Source: PALSA-505 sp036267135 (GTDB taxonomy: Bacteria > Actinomycetota > Actinomycetes > Streptosporangiales > Streptosporangiaceae). Taken from it: 64,000 nucleotides of DNA. Within the stretch, counting starts at the first letter, position 1, and the number at the start of each line of letters is the position of its first letter. The notes under the pieces were generated by a model. The model was not told the DNA's origin. It did not search any database and saw only the letters and a list, made by a program, of their open reading frames with translations. Below, one piece after another: positions 26,130-34,572 of this stretch. The stretch lies in NCBI GenBank assembly GCA_036267135.1, contig DATAWQ010000068.1, forward strand, positions 1 through 64,000, written 5' to 3'. The position numbers and the translations under genes are program-made.

Positions 26130-26729
26130 TCAGCCGTCGCGGGCTCGCAGGACGGCGGTCACGCGGGCCAGGTCTTCGGGCGTGTCGACGTCGTCGGGAC
26201 GGCCGGTGTCGCCGCACTCGACCTGGGTGACCAGGTCGCGGTGCTCGCGCAGGAACACCCGCGCACCGACGTCGCCGGCCGAGGCGGCGATCACCTCGGG
26301 CCAGTGGCGGCGGGCGATCAGCACCGGGTTGCGGGGCCGGCCGTCGTAGCCGGCCACCGCCACGCTGGCGCCGTCCCGGTGGGCGGCGATGAGCCGGCGG
26401 ACCGCTTCCGCGCCGACCAGCGGCTGGTCGGCCAGCGCGATCACGGCCGCCGAGACGTCATCTGGCAGTGCGCGCAGCCCGGCCACCAGCGACGATCCCA
26501 TGCCGGTGGGCCAGTCCGGGTTGGGCACCACGATCGCGCCGGGCGGCTCGACGCTGACCGCCCCGGTGACCACGAGAACCGGCGCGGCGCCACCGTCCCG
26601 CAGCAGGGCGACGCCCCGGTCGGCCAGCCGCTGCCCGCCGATCTCGACCAGCGCCTTGGGCCGCCCCAGCCGACTGCCCTCTCCCGCCGCCAGCAGCACT
26701 CCCGCAACCCGCACTTCCATGATCATCAA
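26130..26729 (-). CDS. MocA-like NTP transferase (molybdenum cofactor cytidylyltransferase)
   Basis: 199 residues; ATG 26720 (MEVRVAGVLLAAG) is an alternative start that trims 3 residues. Nucleotidyltransferase fold with LLAAGEGSRLGRPKAL at the N-terminus, the WPTGMGSSLVAGL loop and the LADQPLV metal-site motif, the pattern of MocA, which makes molybdopterin cytosine dinucleotide for xanthine dehydrogenase-type enzymes. The nearby XdhC gene supports this. The hydroxylase itself is not in the window. Convergent with the epimerase 5 bases away. Confidence 0.85.
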   Translation of the reverse strand: MMIMEVRVAGVLLAAGEGSRLGRPKALVEIGGQRLADRGVALLRDGGAAPVLVVTGAVSVEPPGAIVVPNPDWPTGMGSSLVAGLRALPDDVSAAVIALADQPLVGAEAVRRLIAAHRDGASVAVAGYDGRPRNPVLIARRHWPEVIAASAGDVGARVFLREHRDLVTQVECGDTGRPDDVDTPEDLARVTAVLRARDG

Positions 26730-26821
26730 GGGTACCGCCCGGAATACTGGGGTGCGCCGGGCCGCACTAACGCTTAAGGTGCGACTGAAATAACGATTTA
26801 CCGGAAGGCCGGGGTAACAGG

Positions 26822-27340
26822 ATGAACGAGGTGCTCGTTGAGCTTTTCCGCCATAAGACCTGGGCGACCCTGCTGCTTATCGAGGCCTGCGGCGGTCTGG
26901 ATGAGGAAGCGCTCGAAGCGACGACGCCAGGCACGTACGGGTCGATCAGGGACACGCTGCACCACCTGGTCGCGGCGGATGAGAGTTACCTCGGCACGGT
27001 GACGGGCGAGCACCCGGCTCATCCGCTGCCCGACGAGGGTGTCTCGCTGGCCACCCTGGCGGATCTGACCCGCCAGCTAGGCCCGCAGTGGGAGGCCCTG
27101 GCCCGCGATCCCGGGATCGGAAGCCGCGAGATAGTCACCGGGGACGGCTGGCGCACGCCGGTCGCCATCCCGATGGCCCAGGCGATCGCCCACGCCGAAG
27201 GCCACCGCGGCCACGTGCTGTCTGTTCTCGGTGCGCACAACATCGAGCTTCCCGGCCTCGACATCGGCGAGGATTTCGATGTCTGGCATCACGGCATCGC
27301 CACCGGACTGATGCGAGAAGTCGCGGCCGAGCCAGGTTAG
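26822..27340 (+). CDS. DinB-family protein
   Basis: 172 residues. Four-helix bundle with the usual metal-binding His pattern: HHLVAADESYL near residue 48 and HAEGHRGH near residue 122. The N-terminus ELFRHKTWATLLLIEACGGL is typical. Likely a thiol-dependent metalloenzyme of unknown substrate. The 3' end overlaps the convergent XdhC gene by 4 bases. Confidence 0.9.
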   Translation: MNEVLVELFRHKTWATLLLIEACGGLDEEALEATTPGTYGSIRDTLHHLVAADESYLGTVTGEHPAHPLPDEGVSLATLADLTRQLGPQWEALARDPGIGSREIVTGDGWRTPVAIPMAQAIAHAEGHRGHVLSVLGAHNIELPGLDIGEDFDVWHHGIATGLMREVAAEPG

Positions 27341-28446
27341 CCGTGATGAATACGGCCGTCGGTCTGGGTGAGCGGCTGGCCGGAGCCGCCCCAGCGGAGC
27401 TGGATGAGCTCGGCGGCGACGGAGACCGCGGTTTCTTCGGGGGTACGGGCGCCGAGGTCCAGGCCGATCGGCGAGCGCAGCCGGGCCAGCTCGTCTTCGG
27501 TCAGGCCGGCCTCGCGCAGCCGCTCGACCCGGTCGTCGTGGGTGCGCCTGCTGCCCATCGCGCCGATGTAGGCGGCGGGCTTGCGCAGCGCCACCTCGAG
27601 CAGCGGCACGTCGAACTTGGGGTCGTGAGTCAGCACGCAGATGACCGAGCGCTCGTTGGTGTCCACCCCCGCCAGGTAGCGGTGCGGCCAGTCCACCACG
27701 ACCTCGTCGGCGTCGGGGAAACGAGCCCGGGTGGCAAAGAGCCCGCGGGCGTCGCACACGGTCACCCGGTAGCCGAGGAACTTGCCCACCTTCGCGACCG
27801 CGGCGGCAAAATCGATCGCACCGAACACCAGCATGTGCGGCGGCGGGGCGAACGAGTTCACGAACACGCTCAGCTCGTCGCCGAGCCGCTCCCCGTGCTC
27901 CCCGTACCGCCGGACCCCGGTGACGCCCTGGGCCAGCATGCCCCGCACGTCGTCGTCCACGGCGTCGTCGAGCCGCGCACCTGAGCCCAGGCTGGCCGGC
28001 TCGCCCGCCGCCGCGGCGCCCCACACCACCCGGCGCGCGCCGGTCCGCCCAGGCCCGGCCGTCACGGTCGCGACCGCCACCGGCTCGTCCCTGCGCACCG
28101 CCGCCGCCACCTCGCCCAGCTCGGGAAACCGCTCCTTGTCCACCCGCTCGACGAACACGTCAAGAATCCCGCCGCAGGTCAGCCCCACCGCGAACGCGTC
28201 GTCGTCGCTGACCCCGTAGGTTTCGAGCACCGGCACGCCGGTCTCGATCACCTGGCGGGCCAGCTCGTACACCGCGCCTTCCACGCAGCCGCCCGAGATG
28301 CTGCCGACCACCTCGCCGCCGTTGGACACGGCCAGCGCCGCCCCGGCCTCCCGCGGCGCGCTCCGGTAGGTGCGCACCAGCGTGGCCAGCCCGAACGCCT
28401 CGCCGGACGCCCACCACTGCATAACCTCATCGAGAATGTCGCGCAC
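27337..28446 (-). CDS. XdhC/CoxI-family molybdenum hydroxylase maturation factor
   Basis: 369 residues. N-terminal XdhC/CoxI domain (RSAPREAGAALAVS, VVGSISGGCVEGAVYE, LTCGGILDVFVE) and a C-terminal Rossmann-type XdhC_C domain (MLVFGAIDFAAAVAKVGKFLGY, VLTHDPKFDVPLL, YIGAMGSRRTHDDR, SPIGLDLGARTPEE). These proteins load or sulfurate the molybdenum cofactor for xanthine or CO dehydrogenase-like enzymes. With the MocA-like gene about 0.6 kb away it suggests a molybdenum hydroxylase elsewhere in the genome. Downstream of hisG on the same strand with a 64-base gap. Confidence 0.94.
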   Translation of the reverse strand: MRDILDEVMQWWASGEAFGLATLVRTYRSAPREAGAALAVSNGGEVVGSISGGCVEGAVYELARQVIETGVPVLETYGVSDDDAFAVGLTCGGILDVFVERVDKERFPELGEVAAAVRRDEPVAVATVTAGPGRTGARRVVWGAAAAGEPASLGSGARLDDAVDDDVRGMLAQGVTGVRRYGEHGERLGDELSVFVNSFAPPPHMLVFGAIDFAAAVAKVGKFLGYRVTVCDARGLFATRARFPDADEVVVDWPHRYLAGVDTNERSVICVLTHDPKFDVPLLEVALRKPAAYIGAMGSRRTHDDRVERLREAGLTEDELARLRSPIGLDLGARTPEETAVSVAAELIQLRWGGSGQPLTQTDGRIHHG

Positions 28447-28510
28447 CCGCCCAGGTTAAGCGGGCCCAGCCCAAGACGCGAGTGCCCGCGACACGGGTGC
28501 GCCGCGGGCT

Positions 28511-29404
28511 CTACTCGACGATCTTGGAGATAGGGATCTCCAGGATGTCCCTGGCGCCGGCGGTTTTGAGTGCTGGGATCAGCTGGTTGATGTCGCTCTT
28601 GGGGACCACCGTCTCGACCGCGTTCATCTCACCAGCGGCCAACGTGGTGATGGTGGGGGACGACATCGCGGGGAGCATGGCGGTGACCTCGGAGAGTTTG
28701 TCGGCGTCTACGTTGAGCTTGAGCAGGACGCGGCCACGGGCTTTGATGGCGCCACGCAGGAGCAGCATGATGTCCTCCATGGCGGTGCGCTTGTCCTGGT
28801 CGGCGTAGGCCTGGGGGTCGGCGACGAACTCGGTGTAGCTGGTCACGACCGTGTCCAGGATGCGCAGGCCGTTGCGCCGCAGCGACGAGCCGGTCTCGGT
28901 CAGATCCACGATCGCGTCCACGATGTCGGGGACCTTGGCCTCGGTCGCCCCGTAGGACGGCACGACGATGGCCTTCACCCCGTGCTGGTCCAGGAAGCGC
29001 TTGGTCAGCGACGGGAACTCGGTCGAGATCCGGACGGCGTCGGGCAGATCGGCCACCGACTGCCACGGCGCTCGCTCCGGCACCGCCAGCACCACCCGCA
29101 CCGGGCGCGAGGTCGCCTTCGAATACTGCAACTCCCCCAGCGAGACCACGTTCGCCTCGGTCTCCTCGATCCAGTCGCGGCCGGTGATCCCGATGTCGAA
29201 CAGCCCGCGCTCCAGATAGGACGGAATCTCCTGCGGCCGCAGGAACCGCACCTTGTCGATGCGCGGGTCGTCGATCGAGGCGTGATAGTCCCGGTCAGAA
29301 GACCGCCGCACGGTCAGATCGGCGGCGTCGAACAGTTCGAGGGTGGCCTTTTCCAGCGAACCTTTGGGGAGCACAAGCGAAAGCACGATCAAGACCTTTC
29401 CCAT
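28511..29404 (-). CDS. hisG: ATP phosphoribosyltransferase
   Basis: 297 residues, the long form with a C-terminal ACT-like regulatory domain. It joins ATP to PRPP in the first step of histidine synthesis and is inhibited by histidine. Visible are LSLVLPKGSLEKATL at the N-terminus, the LFDIGITGRDWIEE loop, the PRPP-binding region around ATEAKVPDIVDAIVDLTETG, and HisG_C from about residue 215. It follows ribH on the same strand, as in many actinomycetes, but the usual hisE between them is absent. The ATG lies inside a copy of the dispersed element, and no clear ribosome site is seen upstream. Confidence 0.95.
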   Translation of the reverse strand: MGKVLIVLSLVLPKGSLEKATLELFDAADLTVRRSSDRDYHASIDDPRIDKVRFLRPQEIPSYLERGLFDIGITGRDWIEETEANVVSLGELQYSKATSRPVRVVLAVPERAPWQSVADLPDAVRISTEFPSLTKRFLDQHGVKAIVVPSYGATEAKVPDIVDAIVDLTETGSSLRRNGLRILDTVVTSYTEFVADPQAYADQDKRTAMEDIMLLLRGAIKARGRVLLKLNVDADKLSEVTAMLPAMSSPTITTLAAGEMNAVETVVPKSDINQLIPALKTAGARDILEIPISKIVE

Positions 29405-29419
29405 AATGAACGGCTGCGC
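29402..29419 (-). repeat. Dispersed element copy 4, overlapping the hisG start codon
   Basis: Read on the minus strand this is GCGCAGCCGTTCATTATG, its last three bases being the hisG ATG. Twenty bases here (29400-29419) match 36730-36749 exactly. Confidence 0.85.
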
Positions 29420-29560
29420 GAGGTCAACGGCATCGGCCGGCGAACGCCGGCGGAGGCGGGCCTCAAAAGCGGGGACACGCGGGCTGACCGCCGCCGGTAG
29501 GCAGCGGCTGCTTCGGTGTGGTATTTCGGGTGCAGTGACTTCAGGTACGGGGGGCTCCGG

Positions 29561-30127
29561 TTAATGTCGCGGAGCCTGCGGATGCCCGAAGGCCTGTGCT
29601 TGATGAATGGGCGCGTGGCCGGGATGCCCGTGCTCGGTCGGCGCTGCGGGGGGCGTGCAGCGGATCGAGCGGAGGACCAGGGCGGTGTCCAGTGCGGCCA
29701 CGGCGGCCTCCCATCCCTTGTCTTCGGCGCTGCCCGGCAGACCGCTGCGGTCGCGGGCTTGCTCTAGGTTGTCACACGTGAGCACGCCGTTACCCACCGG
29801 GGTGCCGGCGTCCAGGGCGGCGCGGGTCAGGCCGGCGGTGACCGCGTCGCACACGTACTCGAAGTGCGGGGTGCCGCCGCGGATAACCGCGCCGAGGCAG
29901 ACCACCGCGTCGTGGCGGCGGGCCAGCTCGGCGGCGACCACCGGCAGCTCGACCGCGCCGGCCACCCGGATCACGACCGGCTGGTGCACGCCGCAGGCCT
30001 GCGCCGCGGCCACGGCGCGCGAGGTCAGCGAGTCGGTGATCTCCGCGTGCCAGCGGGTCGCGGCGATGGCCAGGGTGAGCCCGGCGGCGTCTACCGTGAC
30101 GGCGCCCGGGCGGCCCTCCCCGCTCAT
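29561..30127 (-). CDS. ribH: 6,7-dimethyl-8-ribityllumazine synthase
   Basis: 188 residues. Condenses the ribityl-uracil intermediate with dihydroxybutanone phosphate and forms icosahedral or pentameric shells. Motifs: IAATRWHAEITDSL, RVAGAVELPVVA, VVCLGAVIRGGTPHFEYV (catalytic His) and GVLTCDNLEQARDR. The normal family ends near residue 155; here about 33 residues of His/Pro-rich tail (residues 156-188) follow. Third gene of the riboflavin operon, 46 bases after ribAB. Confidence 0.95.
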   Translation of the reverse strand: MSGEGRPGAVTVDAAGLTLAIAATRWHAEITDSLTSRAVAAAQACGVHQPVVIRVAGAVELPVVAAELARRHDAVVCLGAVIRGGTPHFEYVCDAVTAGLTRAALDAGTPVGNGVLTCDNLEQARDRSGLPGSAEDKGWEAAVAALDTALVLRSIRCTPPAAPTEHGHPGHAPIHQAQAFGHPQAPRH

Positions 30128-30173
30128 GGGGTGATCCTGGTCAGGGCGCGCCGAGGTGCGGTGGTGGCGGGTG

Positions 30174-31466
30174 TCATCCGGTTCCCTTCACCGGGCTTCC
30201 GCTGGCCGGCTCGTTGTCATGGCCACCGTTCAGGAAACCAATCTCCTCGATCTGGTGCCCGAGTCTGTCCCGCTTGGCGGTCAAGTAGCGCCGGTTCTCC
30301 TCGGTGACCAGGACCGGCAGCGGCAGCCGGCCCAGGATGTCGAGGCCGAAGCCGGTCAGGCCGCTGACCTTGGCCGGGTTGTTGGTGAGCAGGCGGATCG
30401 AGCGGACGCCCAGGTCGGCGAGCATCTGCGCGCCGGTGGAGTACTCGCGGGCGTCGGCGGGCAGGCCGAGCTCCAGGTTGGCGTCCACGGTGTCGGCGCC
30501 GGCGTCCTGCAGGTTGTAGGCCCGCAGCTTGCTGAGCAGGCCGATGCCGCGGCCTTCGTGCCCGCGCAAGTAGAGGACGGCGCCGCGGCCTTCGGCGGCG
30601 ATCGCGGCCATGGCGGCGGCGAGCTGGGCGCCGCAGTCGCAGCGGCGGGAGCCGAACACGTCGCCGGTGAGGCATTCGGAGTGCACCCGGGTGAGCAGGT
30701 CCTGGCCGTCGCCGATGTCGCCGAGCATCAGCGCGACGTGCTCGGTGCCGTCCACCGGGTTGAGGTAGCCGTACGCCTGCCACACGCCGTAGGCGTTGGG
30801 CAGCCTGGTCTGCACGACCCGGCGGACGATCGGCTCGGTGTGCCTGCGGTGCTCGATGAGCTGGGAGATCGAGATCAGCGGCAGGCCGTGCTCGTCGGCG
30901 AAGCGGCGCAGCGCGGGCAGCCGGGCCATGGACCCGTCGTCGTTGACCACCTCGGCCAGCACCCCGACCTCGGGCAGCCCGGCCAGCCTGGCCAGGTCGA
31001 CGGCGGCCTCGGTGTGGCCGGGGCGGCGCAGCACGCCGCCCTCGTGGTAGCGCAGCGGGAAGATGTGGCCGGGGCGGACCAGCTCGTAGGGCTCGGTGGC
31101 CGAGTCCACCAGGACCTTGACCGTCCTGGCCCGGTCGGCGGCGGAGATCCCGGTGGTGACGCCGTCCCTGGCGTCCACGCTGACCGTGAACGCGGTGCGC
31201 ATCCGCTCGTTGTTCTGGTTGGTCATCAGCGGGATCTGCAGCCGGTCCAGGTCGGGGCCTGGCATCGGCACGCAGATGACGCCGCTGGTGTAGCGGATCA
31301 TGAAGCCGAGCAGCTCCGGGGTGGCCTTGGCCGCAGCGAAGATGATGTCGCCCTCGTTCTCCCGGTCCGCGTCGTCCACCACGACGACCGCGCGGCCCGC
31401 GGCGATGTCGGCGATGGCGCGCTCGACGGTGTCCAGCGGGGTGTCCTCCTGGGTGTTGATCGTCAT
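30174..31466 (-). CDS. ribBA: Bifunctional DHBP synthase / GTP cyclohydrolase II
   Basis: 430 residues from ATG 31466 (GGAGG upstream; a longer frame to 31604 overlaps ribE and is not used). The N-terminal RibB half has VVVVDDADRENEGDIIFAA and RPGHIFPLRYHEGGVLRRPGHTEA; the C-terminal RibA half has the zinc ligands of HSECLTGDVFGSRRCDCG and the RGHEGRGIG loop. Together they supply both starting materials of riboflavin. The start overlaps the ribE stop by 4 bases (ATGA), so translation is coupled and under the FMN riboswitch. Confidence 0.96.
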   Translation of the reverse strand: MTINTQEDTPLDTVERAIADIAAGRAVVVVDDADRENEGDIIFAAAKATPELLGFMIRYTSGVICVPMPGPDLDRLQIPLMTNQNNERMRTAFTVSVDARDGVTTGISAADRARTVKVLVDSATEPYELVRPGHIFPLRYHEGGVLRRPGHTEAAVDLARLAGLPEVGVLAEVVNDDGSMARLPALRRFADEHGLPLISISQLIEHRRHTEPIVRRVVQTRLPNAYGVWQAYGYLNPVDGTEHVALMLGDIGDGQDLLTRVHSECLTGDVFGSRRCDCGAQLAAAMAAIAAEGRGAVLYLRGHEGRGIGLLSKLRAYNLQDAGADTVDANLELGLPADAREYSTGAQMLADLGVRSIRLLTNNPAKVSGLTGFGLDILGRLPLPVLVTEENRRYLTAKRDRLGHQIEEIGFLNGGHDNEPASGSPVKGTG

Positions 31467-32086
31467 GACTGCGCACCTCCGGCGAGAAGCTTTTCGACAT
31501 ACTTGGCGATCACGTCGACTTCGAGGTTGACCGTGTCGCCGGGCTGCTTGTGGCCGAGCGTGGTGCGCCGCAGCGTCTCGGGTATCAGGCTGACCTCGAA
31601 CCACGCCAAGCGAGAGCGCCCGGGTGGATCTTCACCGGTGGCGCTGACGGTGAGGCTGACCCCGTCCACGCCGATCGAGCCCTTCTCGACCACGTATCGG
31701 GCCAGGCTGGGCGGGAGTTCGATACGGACGACGTCCCAGTTGCCGCCTGGGCTGCGGGACACGATCGTGCCGGTGCCGTCCACGTGGCCCTGGACCATGT
31801 GGCCGCCGAGCCTGCCGTCCAGGCGCATCGGGCGCTCCAGGTTGACCGGGCTGCCCGGGCGCAGGTCGCCGAGGGAGGACCGGTTCAGGGTCTCCAGCAT
31901 CACGTCGGCGGTGAACGTGCCGTCGTGGGTGCCGGTGACCGTCAGGCAGACACCGTTGATGTTGAGCGAGTCGCCGTGGCCGGCGTCGCTGGTGACCAGC
32001 GGCCCGCGGACGGTGATGCGCGCGGCGTCGGCCAGGCGCTGGACGCCGACGACCTCGCCAAGTTCTTCCACGATCCCGGTGTACAT
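31463..32086 (-). CDS. ribE: Riboflavin synthase alpha chain
   Basis: 207 residues from ATG 32086 (MYTGIVEELG, AGGAGGG upstream); the longer frame to 32194 runs into the riboswitch expression platform. Two lumazine-binding repeats are visible: MYTGIVEE..DSLNINGVCLTV and MVQGHVDGTG..GSIGVDGVSLTV, with the second repeat's end at ETLRRTTLGHKQPGD. Dismutates two lumazines to riboflavin as a trimer. First gene of ribE-ribBA-ribH, 97 bases downstream of an FMN riboswitch. Confidence 0.96.
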   Translation of the reverse strand: MYTGIVEELGEVVGVQRLADAARITVRGPLVTSDAGHGDSLNINGVCLTVTGTHDGTFTADVMLETLNRSSLGDLRPGSPVNLERPMRLDGRLGGHMVQGHVDGTGTIVSRSPGGNWDVVRIELPPSLARYVVEKGSIGVDGVSLTVSATGEDPPGRSRLAWFEVSLIPETLRRTTLGHKQPGDTVNLEVDVIAKYVEKLLAGGAQS

Positions 32087-32138
32087 CGCAGTCCCTCCTG
32101 AAGCCGTTATGCCAGCGCGGCTCCGGGGGAACGTGCGG

Positions 32139-32176
32139 CTCACGCGCGGACGCGTGAGAGCGGTCCGTGAGGACCG
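32139..32176 (-). promoter_or_regulatory. Two hairpins between the FMN aptamer and ribE
   Basis: Stems CTCACGCG/CGCGTGAG (32139-32158) and CGGTCC/GGACCG (32161-32176) follow the aptamer. No T tract is seen, so control is more likely translational or by a non-classical terminator. Confidence 0.6.
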
Positions 32177-32182
32177 CCGCGT

Positions 32183-32360
32183 GTCTCCTCCCATCCGGGC
32201 TTTAACCGTCGGTACCGGAATTCCACCGGTTCAACCGTTCCCCGTCCCCAGTGCTGGTTAGCACCATGCTGCTCAGCACTGGGCTGCACAGCTCCGCGGA
32301 CGTGGACCGGGTCGCGGACTGTAACCGCCGGCTCGGAGTTTCACCGACCCCGGAGTACAC
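32183..32360 (-). promoter_or_regulatory. FMN riboswitch (RFN element)
   Basis: Read on the minus strand, the conserved RFN blocks appear in order: a GGTCGGTGAAA-type block, GCCGGCGGTTACAGTCCGCGA, then GGTGGAATTCCGGTACCGAC, GGTTAAAGCCCGGATGGGAG. A variable stem (AGTGCTG..CAGCACT) lies in the middle. FMN binding to this RNA lowers expression of riboflavin genes; here the ribE-ribBA-ribH operon. Confidence 0.95.
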
Positions 32361-32460
32361 GTTGCTCGGTTAACCAGTGTGCCATGAGTGATATTCCCCT
32401 GTATGCACCCACCCGGGTAGGGAATTAATTTCCTCAGGTCAGCGGCCTAGCGGCCTCAGG

Positions 32461-33066
32461 TCAGGCGGGCCAGGTGGGCGAGCGGCCGAGCATCGCGACG
32501 ATCTCGTCCAAGGCGCCGGCGCCGGGCGGCGCGGTGCGAGCCGGGGCGAACGCGGCCTTCGGCTGGGTCCGGTAGTCGCCGCCGGGGACCACGGCGGCGA
32601 CCCGGCGGGAGGCCTCGAGCACGGCCGGGTCCAGGGTGAGGTCCACGCCCAGGGAGCGGGCCACGTCCCAGCCGTGCACGGTGTAGTCCACCAGGTGGAA
32701 CCCGACCGCCTGGCGGCCGGGGAAGGTGACGTTGGGCAGGATCTCGGGCAGCGCGAACGGCCGGTCGAGCACGCCCTCCTCGGCGAACGCGGCCAGGACC
32801 TCGTCGGCCGCGGCGGCGTAGGCCTTGGCCGGGTCGGCGGGCGGCGGGCCTGGGCGCCAGTCGGCCAGGTCTGCGGCGCCGCCGCGGGCGGAGGCGGCGA
32901 AGCCGTGGTGCTGGGCGATCATGTGGGCCAGCAAGTTACCCAGGTTCCACGGGCCGCACGGGGTGGGGCGGGTCAGGTCGGCCGGGGTCACCCGGCTGAC
33001 CAGGTCGACGCTGGCCCGGACCGCGCGGGCGTCGAGGTCGGTGACTGGTTCCTTGGGCATGGTCAC
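32461..33066 (-). CDS. TIGR03086-type metal-binding protein
   Basis: 201 residues; ATG 33060 is an alternative start. DinB-superfamily fold with the mycothiol maleylpyruvate isomerase-like N-terminus: RPTPCGPWNLGNLLAHMIAQH and the HLVDYTVHGWDVARSLG motif with the two other His. Such proteins are mycothiol-dependent or related metalloenzymes of unknown substrate. It occupies the place between rpe and the ribE riboswitch where many actinomycetes carry ribD. Confidence 0.9.
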   Translation of the reverse strand: MTMPKEPVTDLDARAVRASVDLVSRVTPADLTRPTPCGPWNLGNLLAHMIAQHHGFAASARGGAADLADWRPGPPPADPAKAYAAAADEVLAAFAEEGVLDRPFALPEILPNVTFPGRQAVGFHLVDYTVHGWDVARSLGVDLTLDPAVLEASRRVAAVVPGGDYRTQPKAAFAPARTAPPGAGALDEIVAMLGRSPTWPA

Positions 33067-33127
33067 TCCGATCGGGTCCGGGGGCGGCGCGGGTGCGGTT
33101 CAGCGAGCACGGTTTAGCGAGCACGGG

Positions 33128-33814
33128 TCAGCGGGACCAGGGGGCGTGCGAGGTGGCCCGTTCGGCGTGGGCGCGGAGGGCCTGCACCGCGGCGGCCGGG
33201 TCGTCGGCGTCGTAGACCGCCGAGCCCGCCACGAAGACGTCGGCGCCCGCCTCGGCGCAGCGCTCGATGGTGTCCGCGGTGACTCCCCCGTCCACCTGGA
33301 GCCAGATCGAGCCGCCGTGCCTGGCGATCAGCTCACGCGAGCGGCGCAGCTTGGGCAGCACCATGTCCAGGAAGTGCTGGCCGCCGAAACCGGGTTCCAC
33401 GGTCATCAGCAGCAGCATGTCGATCTCGGGCAGCAGGTCGGCGTAGGGCTCGACCGCGGTGCCCGGGTTCACCGCGAGCCCGGCCCTGGCCCCGGCCGAC
33501 CGCAGCGCGCGCAGCGTGCGCACCGGGGCGTGCACGGCCTCGGCGTGCACGGTGACGCTGCGGGCGCCGGCCTCGGCGAACTGCGGCGCCCAGCGGTCCG
33601 GGTCCTCGATCATCAGGTGGCAGTCGAGCGGCAGGCTGGCGTGCTTGAGCAGCGCCTCCACCACCGGCAGGCCGATGGTCAGGTTCGGCACGAAGTGGTT
33701 GTCCATGACGTCCACATGCAGCCAGTCGGCCACGCCCGCGACGGAAGACGCCTCGTCGGCCAGCCGGGCGAAGTCGGCCGACAGGATGCTGGGTGAAATC
33801 TGGACAGCCATCAC
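33128..33814 (-). CDS. rpe: Ribulose-phosphate 3-epimerase
   Basis: 228 residues (ATG 33811 gives one fewer). TIM barrel with ISPSILSADFARL at the N-terminus, metal ligands in WLHVDVMDNHFVPN and LDCHLMIEDPD, MTVEPGFGGQ and QVDGGVTADTI. Interconverts ribulose 5-phosphate and xylulose 5-phosphate. As in other actinomycetes it sits upstream of the riboflavin genes, for which ribulose 5-phosphate is a precursor. Confidence 0.96.
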   Translation of the reverse strand: MMAVQISPSILSADFARLADEASSVAGVADWLHVDVMDNHFVPNLTIGLPVVEALLKHASLPLDCHLMIEDPDRWAPQFAEAGARSVTVHAEAVHAPVRTLRALRSAGARAGLAVNPGTAVEPYADLLPEIDMLLLMTVEPGFGGQHFLDMVLPKLRRSRELIARHGGSIWLQVDGGVTADTIERCAEAGADVFVAGSAVYDADDPAAAVQALRAHAERATSHAPWSR

Positions 33815-33916
33815 TGGGAGTTTAGGCGGCGGGCGGCGGCCCGGGGGGCCCCGGGAGGGTGAGATCGGGGGTGAACCGGGGCCGGGCGGTGGGCGGGCTC
33901 AGGCCGGTGGGCGGGC

Positions 33917-34432
33917 TCAGGCTGGGATGCCGACCGCGTCGATGGTGACGTTCACCGTCGGGCCGACCATGCCCTTCTTGCCGGTCACCCCGAAGCTGGT
34001 CCGGTCCAGCCGGGTGCTGACCCGGAAGCGGGCCGCCCCGTTCTCGGTCGCCGCCTCGTGCACGCGCAACTGGGCGGGGGTGCTGGTCCCGTGCGCGGTG
34101 ACCGAACCGGCCACCACCCAGTCGGCGCCGTCCTGGCGCACCTCGGTCCCGGTGAAGGTGATGTCCGGGTGAGCCTTGGCGTCGATCAGGGCGGCCGACG
34201 TCACGTCGGAGTCGCGCTTGGCGTTGCCGGAGGCGTAGCTGCCGGCGTCGACGACGGCCCGCACGCTGGAACCGGCCGGGTCCGCGGCGACGACGATCTC
34301 GCCGGACCGCAGCCGGAACGTGCCGTGCACGGTGAACAGGCCGAACATGGCCTTGACGTCGGCGCGGACGGTGCTGCGCTCGGGGTCGAGCCGGTAGCTG
34401 CCCGGAGCGGGGGTGGTCTGTGGCTGGGTCAT
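33917..34432 (-). CDS. YceI-family protein
   Basis: 171 residues from ATG 34432 (GGAGG upstream; the longer frame to 34537 is a shadow over the P450 promoter). YceI lipocalin-like barrel: YRLDPERSTVRADVKAMFG at the start, AKAHPDITFTGTEV in the middle and DRTSFGVTGKKGMVG near the end. The family binds polyprenoid or other hydrophobic ligands. No signal peptide, so cytoplasmic. Divergent from the P450 gene; a link to an isoprenoid is possible but unproven. Confidence 0.93.
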   Translation of the reverse strand: MTQPQTTPAPGSYRLDPERSTVRADVKAMFGLFTVHGTFRLRSGEIVVAADPAGSSVRAVVDAGSYASGNAKRDSDVTSAALIDAKAHPDITFTGTEVRQDGADWVVAGSVTAHGTSTPAQLRVHEAATENGAARFRVSTRLDRTSFGVTGKKGMVGPTVNVTIDAVGIPA

Positions 34433-34572
34433 GATCTGTGTCCTCCGATGTATGGCCCCTGGGCCCGAGCTTACGCAGGTGCGGACCGGCCCGCCGGTTC
34501 GACGCGCGGACCGGGACGTCCGGTGTGGGCGGCCCACGGCGCGTCCGGTTCGGTCTGCTCTATGGTGGCCGG

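Noticed and set aside
29405..29560. Remnant hisE between ribH and hisG
   Set aside because: All minus-strand frames were read; none shows the HisE motifs.
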